From an uncultured Sutterella sp. (GTDB lineage: Bacteria; Pseudomonadota; Gammaproteobacteria; Burkholderiales; Burkholderiaceae_F), in contig UQUR01000007.1 in the NCBI GenBank assembly GCA_900544345.1, positions 1-64,000 of the forward strand: DNA of 64,000 bases. The letters run 5' to 3'. The translations under genes were made by a program, and so were the position numbers. Every line of letters begins with the position of its first letter. Within the stretch, counting starts at the first letter, position 1. The notes beneath the pieces were generated by a model. It saw only the letters and a list, made by a program, of their open reading frames with translations, ran no database searches and was not told the DNA's origin. Positions 43,725 to 51,113 of the stretch are shown here, in pieces.

Positions 43725-44489
43725 ATGTCCGCAACCTTAAAACGCTCTCTCTTGGTGATTGCACTGGTTTCAACATTGGCTTCCTGTGCAGTGGTTCCTC
43801 CGAATTCAGGGGACAATCCTAATGATCCCTGGGAGACATTCAACCGTCAGACTCATGCATTTAATATGACAATGGATGAGTATGTCCTGCACCCGATTGC
43901 AGTAGGTTACTCTGAGTATGTTCCGACACCGGTGCAGGAAGGAGTGGATAACTTTTTCTCCAATTTAGGTGAACCGGGCAATATGCTCAATAATTTCCTG
44001 CAAGGGAAATTTAAAGAAGGTGCCGTCAGTTTGGCGCGTTTTTTGATCAACTCAACGATAGGTATTGCTGGGCTTTTTGATGTAGCCTCTCATATGAGTC
44101 TGGAGTACTCTCCTGAGGATTTTGGAGAAACGCTCGGCAGTTGGGGCGTAGGACCGGGGCCATATGTTGTTTGGCCGTTCTTGGGTCCGAGTACCGTGAG
44201 AGACACCGTGGGCATTCCTGTGGATTGGGCAACGTATCCTCCGACATATTACTTCTGGGGAGAAGGTGATAAGACCGGCTACGCAATTGGGTTGGCAGCA
44301 CTTGATGCCGTCAACACACGTGCCAAGTTGCTCTCAACCGACGCAATGCTTCAAACCGCTTTGGATCCTTACGTAGCAGTGCGTGAAGCTTATCTTCAAA
44401 ATCGTGAAAATCAGGTCTGGGACGGTAATCCTCCTTTGACATTGATGGATGATGAGTTTGAAGACGAAGAGTACGATCAACAACAGTAA
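43725..44489 (+). CDS. mlaA: Outer-membrane lipoprotein MlaA (VacJ)
   Basis: 254 residues. Lipoprotein signal with lipobox LASC (Cys22), then the family NDPWETFNRQTHAFNMTMDEY and LGSWGVGPGPYVVWPFLGPST. It extracts misplaced phospholipids from the outer leaflet. The acidic C-terminal tail (DDEFEDEEYDQQQ) is a small oddity. In betaproteobacteria mlaA often sits in the mla operon, unlike E. coli. Confidence 0.96.
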   Translation: MSATLKRSLLVIALVSTLASCAVVPPNSGDNPNDPWETFNRQTHAFNMTMDEYVLHPIAVGYSEYVPTPVQEGVDNFFSNLGEPGNMLNNFLQGKFKEGAVSLARFLINSTIGIAGLFDVASHMSLEYSPEDFGETLGSWGVGPGPYVVWPFLGPSTVRDTVGIPVDWATYPPTYYFWGEGDKTGYAIGLAALDAVNTRAKLLSTDAMLQTALDPYVAVREAYLQNRENQVWDGNPPLTLMDDEFEDEEYDQQQ

Positions 44490-44503
44490 AGGAGCATCTT
44501 TCT

Positions 44504-45145
44504 ATGTTGCGACGAGTTTTTTTATCACTATTAGGTTGTCTTGCAATCGCCTCGTTTACTTTGAATGCGTCGGCCGCTCCGACTCAGAGTTCACCGGAAG
44601 AATTTGTCTTGAAAGTCTCTAATGAAATTTTGGATGCGATTAAGAACAATCCGAAGCTACAACAGGGCGATAAGAAGGCTGTAGAAGCATTGGTTGATGA
44701 AAAAATGATGCCTGCTGTGGATTTTCTCCGTATGACACGTATGGCTGTAGGTCCAAAGTGGAGGGAAGCAACTGCTGCGCAACGCGAACAACTTCAGCAC
44801 CTTTTCCGTGAAACGCTTATTCAGGTTTATTCGGGCGGCTTGAGCATGGCCAAAGATCAAAAAGTTCGGATTCTGCCGCGCGGACAAAATGATGGAACCG
44901 AAGCAATAGTCCGCACCGGTATGAGTTCCATTTCGGATCCCGGTAAGCCTGAAATTCAATTGGTGTATCGCCTGCGCAATCTAAAGGATCAAGGTTGGAA
45001 GGTCATTGACGTGAATGTGGAGGGAGTGTGGTTGGTGAGTAACTACCGTAACCAATACGGTCCTATCGCTGCGCAGGAAGGAATTGAAGGTTTGATTCGA
45101 CGTATGCAGCAACGAGTGGATCAACCGCAGGCCGCTAAAAAGTAG
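44504..45145 (+). CDS. mlaC: Periplasmic phospholipid carrier MlaC
   Basis: 213 residues with a cleavable signal peptide (about 1-26, ending NASAAP). The mature Tol-Tol-Ttg2 domain carries phospholipid between MlaA and MlaD; RNLKDQGWKVIDVNVEGVWLV is typical. AAGGAGC precedes the ATG. Confidence 0.95.
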   Translation: MLRRVFLSLLGCLAIASFTLNASAAPTQSSPEEFVLKVSNEILDAIKNNPKLQQGDKKAVEALVDEKMMPAVDFLRMTRMAVGPKWREATAAQREQLQHLFRETLIQVYSGGLSMAKDQKVRILPRGQNDGTEAIVRTGMSSISDPGKPEIQLVYRLRNLKDQGWKVIDVNVEGVWLVSNYRNQYGPIAAQEGIEGLIRRMQQRVDQPQAAKK

Positions 45146-45150
45146 TTATT

Positions 45151-45426
45151 ATGAAAATTGATCAGGAAACGGTAACCTTTGATGATATTGGGCATTGGGA
45201 GATTCGTGCTCAAGAGGCTCTCGGTGAGTCTGACGCCGTGTTTGATTGCTCGTTTGTCAAAAATGCCGACAGTGCCCTTTTGGCTCTGATACTTAAGTGG
45301 CTTAAAGAGGCTCAAGAAAAAGAGCTTACTCCACACATTGTAAACTTACCAGAAGGCATGTGGAGTTTGGCTAAACTTTATGGCGTCAGGGAACTGATTC
45401 GGCCTTATTGTCACAAAACTGAATAG
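45151..45426 (+). CDS. mlaB: STAS-domain protein MlaB
   Basis: 91 residues, one STAS domain, with the conserved phosphorylation-type serine in FVKNADSALLALILKWL. It stabilises the MlaF dimer. Starts five bases after mlaC and ends the operon. Confidence 0.88.
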   Translation: MKIDQETVTFDDIGHWEIRAQEALGESDAVFDCSFVKNADSALLALILKWLKEAQEKELTPHIVNLPEGMWSLAKLYGVRELIRPYCHKTE

Positions 45427-45452
45427 TTCGGCAAGACGAATCGGTAACCATT

Positions 45453-45498
45453 GGAAAAAATCATGCTGTTTGCGTCTGTAGCGGCATGATTTTCCTTT
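45453..45498 (+). terminator. Terminator after mlaB
   Basis: AAAATCATGC pairs perfectly with GCATGATTTT (with an extra GG/CC outside), a 17-base loop, then CCTTTATT. It ends the mla operon before murA. Confidence 0.75.
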
Positions 45499-45554
45499 AT
45501 TATTAAGCCGTCTTTGGTTGAAGTTGAGTACCCTAGGGGGTACCGGTACAGGTT

Positions 45555-46805
45555 ATGGAAAAACTGAAAGTAACAGGTGGATGTCGCCTCAGTGGAGAAG
45601 TGAAGGCCTCAGGAGCAAAAAATGCTGCATTGCCGATTTTGGCAGCTTCACTTCTGACAGCCGATGATCTTATTTTAAGTAATGTGCCCCACTTGTCCGA
45701 TATTCGAACAATGGGTAAGTTATTGGGTGGTTTGGGCACGAAAGTGGAGCGCGAGGGCGAAACAGTCACTTTGAATGCCAAGAGTTTGACAACTCTGACC
45801 GCCCCTTATGAATTGGTCAAAACAATGCGCGCCTCAATTGTGACATTAGGTCCGATGCTGGCTCGCTTTGGGGAAGCCCGAGTTTCTTTGCCTGGCGGCT
45901 GTGCAATTGGTGCTCGCCCGGTAGATCAGCACATTAAAGGTTTGCAGGCATTAGGCGCTGAAGTTGTGATTGATCACGGCTATGTCGTTGCGAAGGCAAA
46001 ACGGCTCAAGGGTGCCCATATTGTGACCGATATGGTAACGGTGACCGGAACAGAAAACTTGTTGATGGCTGCAACACTTGCCGATGGAGTAACGGTGATT
46101 GAAAATGCAGCTAGGGAACCTGAAGTGGTTGACCTAGCTAATTGTCTGACGGCGATGGGCGCTAAGATTCGAGGAGCCGGAACACCTGTTATTGAAGTCG
46201 AAGGCGTGTCACAACTGCACGGGGCTCATCACTTTGTACTTCCAGATAGAATTGAAACGGGAAGTTTTTTGGTCGCAGCCTTAATGACTAGGGGTGATGT
46301 GACGGTCACTCATGCGGCGCCCCACACTTTGGATATTGTTTTGGATAAGCTTCGGGAGGCTGGAGCAACTGTTCAGACAGGCGAAGACTGGATCCGTGTC
46401 TTTATCGATAAGCGGCCTAAAGCGGTCAGTGTGAGAACTGTTCCTCACCCTGGTTTCCCAACCGATATGCAAGCACAATTTATGGCGATGGATACCATTG
46501 CAGAGGGGACTGGCCGGATAACCGAGACAATTTTTGAAAATCGTTTTATGCACGTGCCAGAACTTCAGCGCCTGGGAGCAAATATTACTGTTGATGGTCA
46601 TACTGCAGTGGTGACCGGTGTGCAAGAGCTCTCTGGAGCAAATGTGATGGCAACTGATTTAAGAGCCTCGGCCTCGTTGGTCATTGCTGGTCTTGTAGCC
46701 AAGGGTGAAACAATAGTCGATCGTATATATCATCTGGATCGTGGTTACGATCATATGGAAGTAAAATTGGCGGGGTTAGGTGCTCAAATTGAGCGTATTG
46801 CCTGA
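45555..46805 (+). CDS. murA: UDP-N-acetylglucosamine 1-carboxyvinyltransferase MurA
   Basis: First committed step of peptidoglycan synthesis, adding enolpyruvate to UDP-GlcNAc. 416 residues. The catalytic cysteine is in LPGGCAIGARPVDQH (about residue 116), so it is the fosfomycin-sensitive type; GAKNAALPI at the N terminus binds the UDP-sugar. In Burkholderiales the his genes usually follow; here hinT does. Confidence 0.98.
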   Translation: MEKLKVTGGCRLSGEVKASGAKNAALPILAASLLTADDLILSNVPHLSDIRTMGKLLGGLGTKVEREGETVTLNAKSLTTLTAPYELVKTMRASIVTLGPMLARFGEARVSLPGGCAIGARPVDQHIKGLQALGAEVVIDHGYVVAKAKRLKGAHIVTDMVTVTGTENLLMAATLADGVTVIENAAREPEVVDLANCLTAMGAKIRGAGTPVIEVEGVSQLHGAHHFVLPDRIETGSFLVAALMTRGDVTVTHAAPHTLDIVLDKLREAGATVQTGEDWIRVFIDKRPKAVSVRTVPHPGFPTDMQAQFMAMDTIAEGTGRITETIFENRFMHVPELQRLGANITVDGHTAVVTGVQELSGANVMATDLRASASLVIAGLVAKGETIVDRIYHLDRGYDHMEVKLAGLGAQIERIA

Positions 46806-46834
46806 TCTGAATCTTTCTAAGAGGATGTGGTGTT

Positions 46835-47176
46835 ATGCAAGATTGTATCTTCTGCAAAATCATCAAGGGTGAGATTCCCTGTAAGAAAGTCTACGAAGAC
46901 GAAGACGTTTTGGCGTTTCATGATATAAATCCTGCTGCGCCGATTCATTTTCTTTTGATCCCTAAAAAACACTTAGTTTCTTTAGCTGAAGCCCAGCCCG
47001 AAGACACGCCGCTTTTAGGTAAAATGCTCGCCTTGGTACCCCAATTGGCCAAAGAGCAAGGCTGTCAGAATGGTTTTCGTGTTGTGATTAATACGGGACG
47101 CGACGGCGGTCAGGAAGTGGGACATTTGCATATTCACGTCATGGGCGGACCGCAACCGTGGCCGCGTAGGAGTTAA
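46835..47176 (+). CDS. hinT: HIT-family purine nucleotide hydrolase (HinT-like)
   Basis: 113 residues. The active-site triad motif GHLHIHVMGG (histidines at about 99, 101 and 103) and N-terminal CIFCKIIKGEIPCKKVYED are typical. HinT cleaves phosphoramidates of AMP. It sits between murA and tatA, the position seen in Burkholderiales after hisE. Confidence 0.94.
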   Translation: MQDCIFCKIIKGEIPCKKVYEDEDVLAFHDINPAAPIHFLLIPKKHLVSLAEAQPEDTPLLGKMLALVPQLAKEQGCQNGFRVVINTGRDGGQEVGHLHIHVMGGPQPWPRRS

Positions 47177-47180
47177 TAAG

Positions 47181-47408
47181 ATGGGAAGTTTTTCCATTTG
47201 GCACTGGTTAATTGTTTTGCTGATTGTGGTTTTGGTTTTCGGTACGAGTAAGCTCAAGAACCTGGGCCGTGATTTGGGCGGAGGAATCAAGGGATTTAAG
47301 GAAGGGCTCAAGGAAGGCCAGGAAGAAGAACCGAAGAAAGTGACCAATGAAAGTCGCACCGAAACGATAGACGTTTCCTCCAAGGAAAAGTCTGAGACCA
47401 AGAACTAG
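47181..47408 (+). CDS. tatA: Twin-arginine translocase subunit TatA
   Basis: 75 residues: one N-terminal membrane helix, FGTSKLKNLGRDLGGGIKGFKEG amphipathic helix, and a charged C-terminal tail. TatA forms the pore and is needed in excess over TatBC. Starts four bases after hinT. The first gene of tatABC is followed by an attenuator-like hairpin. Confidence 0.96.
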   Translation: MGSFSIWHWLIVLLIVVLVFGTSKLKNLGRDLGGGIKGFKEGLKEGQEEEPKKVTNESRTETIDVSSKEKSETKN

Positions 47409-47424
47409 CCTTCGGAATCCCTGG

Positions 47425-47459
47425 GGCGGAGAATCAAGTGACTCTTCGCCCGTTTTTTG
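47425..47459 (+). terminator. Attenuator between tatA and tatB
   Basis: GGGCGGAGA (47425-47433) pairs with TCTTCGCCC (47444-47452), nine pairs including one G-U, a 10-base loop, then G and TTTTTT (47454-47459). The T-run ends six bases before the tatB ATG, and the hairpin occupies the whole gap. Partial termination here would give more TatA than TatBC. Confidence 0.7.
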
Positions 47460-47465
47460 TTGCTT

Positions 47466-48065
47466 ATGTTTGATCTGGGTTTTACAGAAATTCTAGTGAT
47501 CGGTGTGGTTGCACTGGTCGTGCTGGGACCGGAGAAAATGCCTGAGGTAGCTCGGGCCGCAGGGCGTTTTTTTGCAAAAGCACAAAGCTATATTTCTCAG
47601 GTGAAAGGTGAATTTGAAAGAGAGTCTCAGCTTTCGGAAATTAAAAAACTGCGAGAGGAAATTGCCTCTTCGGCAGCCGGTCTGCGACAGTCAGTCACGG
47701 AAGTACAAACGAGTCTGACAGAGCAGACACGTGAGTTAAATCTAGCGCTCGACCAAGTTTCTGGTACCCAGCAAAGCGAATCTGATCCATACACCAAGTT
47801 TAATCAAGCTGAATCGACTCTGAAGGCTTCTCAATCGGAAAACTCTCCTAGTCCTTTCAGTTGGGAGAGAGATCCCAGTAGCTCTGATGCCTATCGCTCA
47901 CAATACGTCCCCAGACGTTATAAACCGAGTCCATCTCTTGACGATTTGATCACAGAACTTGAGGAAATGCGACGGGAACTGGCTCTGCCTCGTAAGACTA
48001 TGGGCGGCTATAACAGGCGTTATGCGCCACGTTCTCGTGTTAATCGTCCTCGTATTTATCGATGA
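47466..48065 (+). CDS. tatB: Twin-arginine translocase subunit TatB
   Basis: 199 residues from ATG 47466 (MFDLGFTEILVIGVVALVVLG); a TTG nine bases upstream is less likely. One membrane helix, then LGPEKMPEVARAAGRF and a long helical and charged C-terminal region ending Arg-rich. It pairs with TatC for receptor function. Confidence 0.95.
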   Translation: MFDLGFTEILVIGVVALVVLGPEKMPEVARAAGRFFAKAQSYISQVKGEFERESQLSEIKKLREEIASSAAGLRQSVTEVQTSLTEQTRELNLALDQVSGTQQSESDPYTKFNQAESTLKASQSENSPSPFSWERDPSSSDAYRSQYVPRRYKPSPSLDDLITELEEMRRELALPRKTMGGYNRRYAPRSRVNRPRIYR

Positions 48066-48074
48066 GAATCTTCG

Positions 48075-48860
48075 ATGGCCGAAAACAAAAAAATCACTTA
48101 TGAGAGTCCTGAAGATGCTGAAGTTGATCGTGAGCAGCCTTTAATGTCTCACTTACTTGAGCTCAGAAGCAGACTGGTGAGGGCAGCTGTTAGTGTTTTA
48201 GTGGTTTTTGCAGTGCTTTCGCCTTTCATGAAGCATATTTTTGACTTCTTAAGTCAGCCGTTGATGGCTGCACTGCCACAGGGAGTCAAGATGCTCTCAA
48301 CGGGAGTGGTAGCCCCCTTTTTTGTACCTTTAAAAGTTACGCTTTTTTTAGCTTTTCTCATTGCTTTGCCGTACGTGCTCTACCAGGTATGGGCCTTTGT
48401 TGCTCCCGGGCTCTATAAGCGAGAAAAAAGACTCATATTTCCTATTTTGGCTTCGAGCATTGTAATGTTTGCGGCAGGAATGCTTTATTGCTACTTCATT
48501 GTTTTTCGAATGGTCTTCATGTTCATTGCAGGTTTTAGTCCTGAGAGCGTTAACTTTGCCCCAGATATTGATGCTTATTTTAGTTTTGTGATCACCATGT
48601 TTTTTGCTTTCGGTGTGACTTTTGAAGTGCCGATTGTTGTCATGGTGTTAAACCGTATGGGGGTGGCCTCTTATCACTCTCTTACTAAGGTTAGACCGTA
48701 CGTTATCGTCGGCGCTTTTGTTATCGCAGCCATCGTGACTCCGCCCGATGTAATGAGTCAGTGTTTATTGGCCGTTCCTTTGGTCATTCTTTATCAAGTG
48801 GGATTGTGGTGTGTAAAGTTATTCGGTAAAAAAGACGAAACGAACGACTCTCAATCTTAA
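48075..48860 (+). CDS. tatC: Twin-arginine translocase subunit TatC
   Basis: 261 residues, six membrane helices. MSHLLELRSRLVRA (signal-binding N terminus), FVAPGLYKREKR, and the conserved Glu in the FGVTFEVPIVVMVLNRMG region. Core receptor of the Tat pathway for folded, often cofactor-bearing redox proteins. Confidence 0.97.
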   Translation: MAENKKITYESPEDAEVDREQPLMSHLLELRSRLVRAAVSVLVVFAVLSPFMKHIFDFLSQPLMAALPQGVKMLSTGVVAPFFVPLKVTLFLAFLIALPYVLYQVWAFVAPGLYKREKRLIFPILASSIVMFAAGMLYCYFIVFRMVFMFIAGFSPESVNFAPDIDAYFSFVITMFFAFGVTFEVPIVVMVLNRMGVASYHSLTKVRPYVIVGAFVIAAIVTPPDVMSQCLLAVPLVILYQVGLWCVKLFGKKDETNDSQS

Positions 48861-48895
48861 AATTTTCTGCCCTCTTCTTAAACGGAGGAGTTCTC

Positions 48896-49639
48896 ATGAA
48901 GCGACAACAATTGATAGCCGAATTAGATGCGTTTTTGCATCCCGAACTTTATAAAGATTATGCACCTAATGGCCTGCAGGTACAGGGCAAAGATGAGGTG
49001 AGTCGGATTGTTACTGCCGTTTCTGCCACTCAGAATGTCATTGATCAGGCAATTGCGTTAAAGGCTGATGCCTTATTGGTCCATCATGGTTGGTTTTGGA
49101 GAAATGAAAATCCGGTTGTTGTAGGCATAAAGTATAAAAGACTACGAGCATTGATGGGAGCAGATATTAATTTGATTGCCTACCATTTGCCCTTAGATGC
49201 GCATGAAACAGTCGGCAATAACGCGCAAATGGCGACCCTTTTAGGGGCGAAAGATATTATGCGTGGAGGTGAGGGCAATTTTGTTTGGTCAGGTTCAATT
49301 GATCAAAAAAATGTGGCTGATTTAGCCTCGGATTTACATCGCAAACTGTGTCGTCCTCCTTTGGTTCTGGGAAATGAGAAAAAAGTCGTTAACCGAATAG
49401 CTTGGTGCTCTGGAGCGGCAGAGGATTTTTTTGAAGTAGCTATCAGTATGGGAGCACAAGCCTATATTAGTGGAGAGGCAACTGAGCGGACAACACACTT
49501 GGCTCGTGAAAGTGAAGTGCCTTTTTTGGTTTGTGGACATCATGCTACCGAACGTTTAGGTATACGTGCACTAGGTGAATGGATAGAAAAAACGCTGGGC
49601 TTGGTATGTATTTTTGTTGATGATGAAAATCCAATTTAA
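48896..49639 (+). CDS. Nif3-family metal-binding protein (YbgI-like)
   Basis: 247 residues. Nif3/YbgI family: YKDYAPNGLQVQGKDEVSRIVTAV, LVHHGWFW (metal-binding histidines), YHLPLDAHETVGNN, and C-terminal CGHHATERLG. Members bind two metals; some are GTP-cyclohydrolase-1-type-2 annotated, but the function is not settled. In Burkholderiales it usually lies just before petABC; here sspA follows. Confidence 0.9.
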   Translation: MKRQQLIAELDAFLHPELYKDYAPNGLQVQGKDEVSRIVTAVSATQNVIDQAIALKADALLVHHGWFWRNENPVVVGIKYKRLRALMGADINLIAYHLPLDAHETVGNNAQMATLLGAKDIMRGGEGNFVWSGSIDQKNVADLASDLHRKLCRPPLVLGNEKKVVNRIAWCSGAAEDFFEVAISMGAQAYISGEATERTTHLARESEVPFLVCGHHATERLGIRALGEWIEKTLGLVCIFVDDENPI

Positions 49640-49643
49640 CCCA

Positions 49644-49674
49644 TTGAAAATAAAGTAGAAAATAAAGTCATAAT
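49644..49674 (+). promoter_or_regulatory. Weak candidate promoter for sspA
   Basis: TTGAAA (49644-49649), 19 bases, CATAAT (49669-49674). The spacing is longer than ideal. It contains a direct repeat of GAAAATAAAGT. No better pair was found in the 138-base gap. Confidence 0.3.
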
Positions 49675-49777
49675 GGCGTTTTTTTGGGGAAACTTTTAAA
49701 ATTACAGAAGGTGCAATGTTTAGGCATAAACAGCGAAGTGTAATTGATGCTTATTGCGCACCAAGGAGATAGAAGAG

Positions 49778-50380
49778 ATGATTTTGTATTCCGGAACAAC
49801 CTGTCCGTTTTCTCATCGTTGCCGTTTTCTTTTGTATGAAAAGGGAATGGATTTTGAAGTTCGTGATGTCGATGTCAACAATATTCCTGCTGACATACTA
49901 ACCATGAATCCTTATGGTGAAGTGCCGGTTCTGGTTGAACGAGAATTCTTCCTTTATGAAGCTAACATCATCTGTGAGTATCTGGATGAGCGTTTCCCTC
50001 ATCCGCAGTTGATGCCGGCTGAACCTGTCTTGCGTGCTCGCGTTCGTCTTTTCATGTTCAATTTTGAACGCGAACTATTTACGCATGTTAAAACTTTAGA
50101 GTCTCGGCAAGCAGATGAGGCAGCTAAGGAAGTTGCAAGAACGAATATTCGTGATCAATTAACCGCTATGGCTCCGATCTTCACGAAAAATAAGTACATT
50201 TTCGGGGAAGATTTCACAATGCTTGATGTTGTGATGGCTCCTTTGCTTTGGCGCCTGGGCTTATACGGTATTGAACTGCCGAAGTCTGCGGCACCTTTGC
50301 ATAAATATGCTGAAAGACTTTTCTCTCGACAATCTTTTATTGACTCGATGACTCCTTCTGAAAAAGTCATGCGTCGTTAA
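49778..50380 (+). CDS. sspA: Stringent starvation protein A
   Basis: 200 residues from the ATG at 49778 (AAGGAG nine bases upstream; an earlier in-frame start is less likely). Glutathione-S-transferase fold: N-terminal thioredoxin-like domain with GTTCPFSHRCRFLL and PYGEVPVLVERE, C-terminal helical domain. It binds RNA polymerase in starvation and acid response. Confidence 0.95.
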   Translation: MILYSGTTCPFSHRCRFLLYEKGMDFEVRDVDVNNIPADILTMNPYGEVPVLVEREFFLYEANIICEYLDERFPHPQLMPAEPVLRARVRLFMFNFERELFTHVKTLESRQADEAAKEVARTNIRDQLTAMAPIFTKNKYIFGEDFTMLDVVMAPLLWRLGLYGIELPKSAAPLHKYAERLFSRQSFIDSMTPSEKVMRR

Positions 50381-50403
50381 ATTAAGGAAAGGCGATCTTA
50401 CTT

Positions 50404-50784
50404 ATGTCCAGACCGTCTATTAAGTCTTATCTAGTTCAGGCTATATGGAATTGGTGCACTGATGTGGGCCTGACTCCGTACGTGCTCGTTCGTGTGGACG
50501 AGCACTGTGTTGTCCCCAAGGAGTTTGTTGAAGACGGACAGATTATCTTTGACATTTCATCTGAGGCTACACATAACCTCTCTTTTGGTGACAAGGAAAT
50601 CAATTTCGAGGCACGCTTCGGGGAACTGCCCATGCGCTGTTGTGTGCCCTATAGAAACATTGCGGGGATGTTTCCCCAGGAAGAACCAAATAAGGGAATG
50701 ATGTTTAGCCCTAACAGTGACGAACCTGAAGATGAAGAAATTCGTCCCACCCCTCCCAAACCGGTTTTTTCTCGTGTAAAATGA
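50404..50784 (+). CDS. sspB: ClpXP adaptor SspB
   Basis: 126 residues. Delivers ssrA-tagged proteins to ClpXP. Conserved fold with KSYLVQAIWNWCTDVGLTPYV and LSFGDKEINFEARFG, then an acidic linker (SDEPEDEEIRP) and the C-terminal XB-like tail PVFSRVK that docks to ClpX. Second gene of sspAB. Confidence 0.94.
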   Translation: MSRPSIKSYLVQAIWNWCTDVGLTPYVLVRVDEHCVVPKEFVEDGQIIFDISSEATHNLSFGDKEINFEARFGELPMRCCVPYRNIAGMFPQEEPNKGMMFSPNSDEPEDEEIRPTPPKPVFSRVK

Positions 50785-50796
50785 TGCACTCTTGAT

Positions 50797-50872
50797 GCCC
50801 GTTTAGCTCAGTTGGTAGAGCAACCGCCTTGTAAGCGGTAGGTCGTCTGTTCGAGTCAGTCAACGGGCACCA
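50797..50872 (+). tRNA. thrT: tRNA-Thr (TGT anticodon)
   Basis: 76 bases: acceptor GCCCGTT/AACGGGC, anticodon stem ACCGC/GCGGT with loop CTTGTAA (TGT at 50830-50832), encoded CCA. The T-stem GTCTG/CAGTC has one T-T mismatch, so its second pair is non-canonical. Twelve bases after sspB, so it may be read from the sspAB transcript. Confidence 0.95.
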
Positions 50873-50880
50873 TCAATTAG

Positions 50881-50911
50881 TCGCTAGCTTGGAAAAGCTG
50901 GCGATTTTTTT
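50881..50911 (+). terminator. Terminator after tRNA-Thr
   Basis: TCGCTAGCTT pairs with AAGCTGGCGA (one mismatch) around a short GGA-type loop, followed by a run of seven T. Confidence 0.9.
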
Positions 50912-50948
50912 ATTCTGGTGATTCTGGTGACGTTGACTATCTAACTAC

Positions 50949-51014
50949 TCTGCATTGCAGATAATTCTTTTCCCTAGTTTTGCACTTCAGAATTTCTAAG
51001 CATTATGCGTTAGA
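50949..51014 (+). promoter_or_regulatory. Candidate operators upstream of the first lyase gene
   Basis: A perfect dyad TCTGCA-T-TGCAGA (50949-50961) and an imperfect dyad TAAGCAT-T-ATGCGTTA (50998-51013) lie 100-165 bases before the lyase start. Binding sites for one of the nearby LysR regulators are possible. No consensus promoter was recognised in this 240-base gap. Confidence 0.35.
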
Positions 51015-51113
51015 TAAATAATGATTTTTTAAGTGGCAATTACTACTAGTGAGTTTTTGATATCGCTCAGATAATAAGGTTGTGTCTGTTTAGACCGATT
51101 TTAGGAGAAAACA

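Noticed and set aside
51057..51070. TTGATATCGCTCAG as an FNR box before the first lyase
   Set aside because: The second half matches only 3 of 5 positions, and its distance to any -10 candidate is unsuitable.
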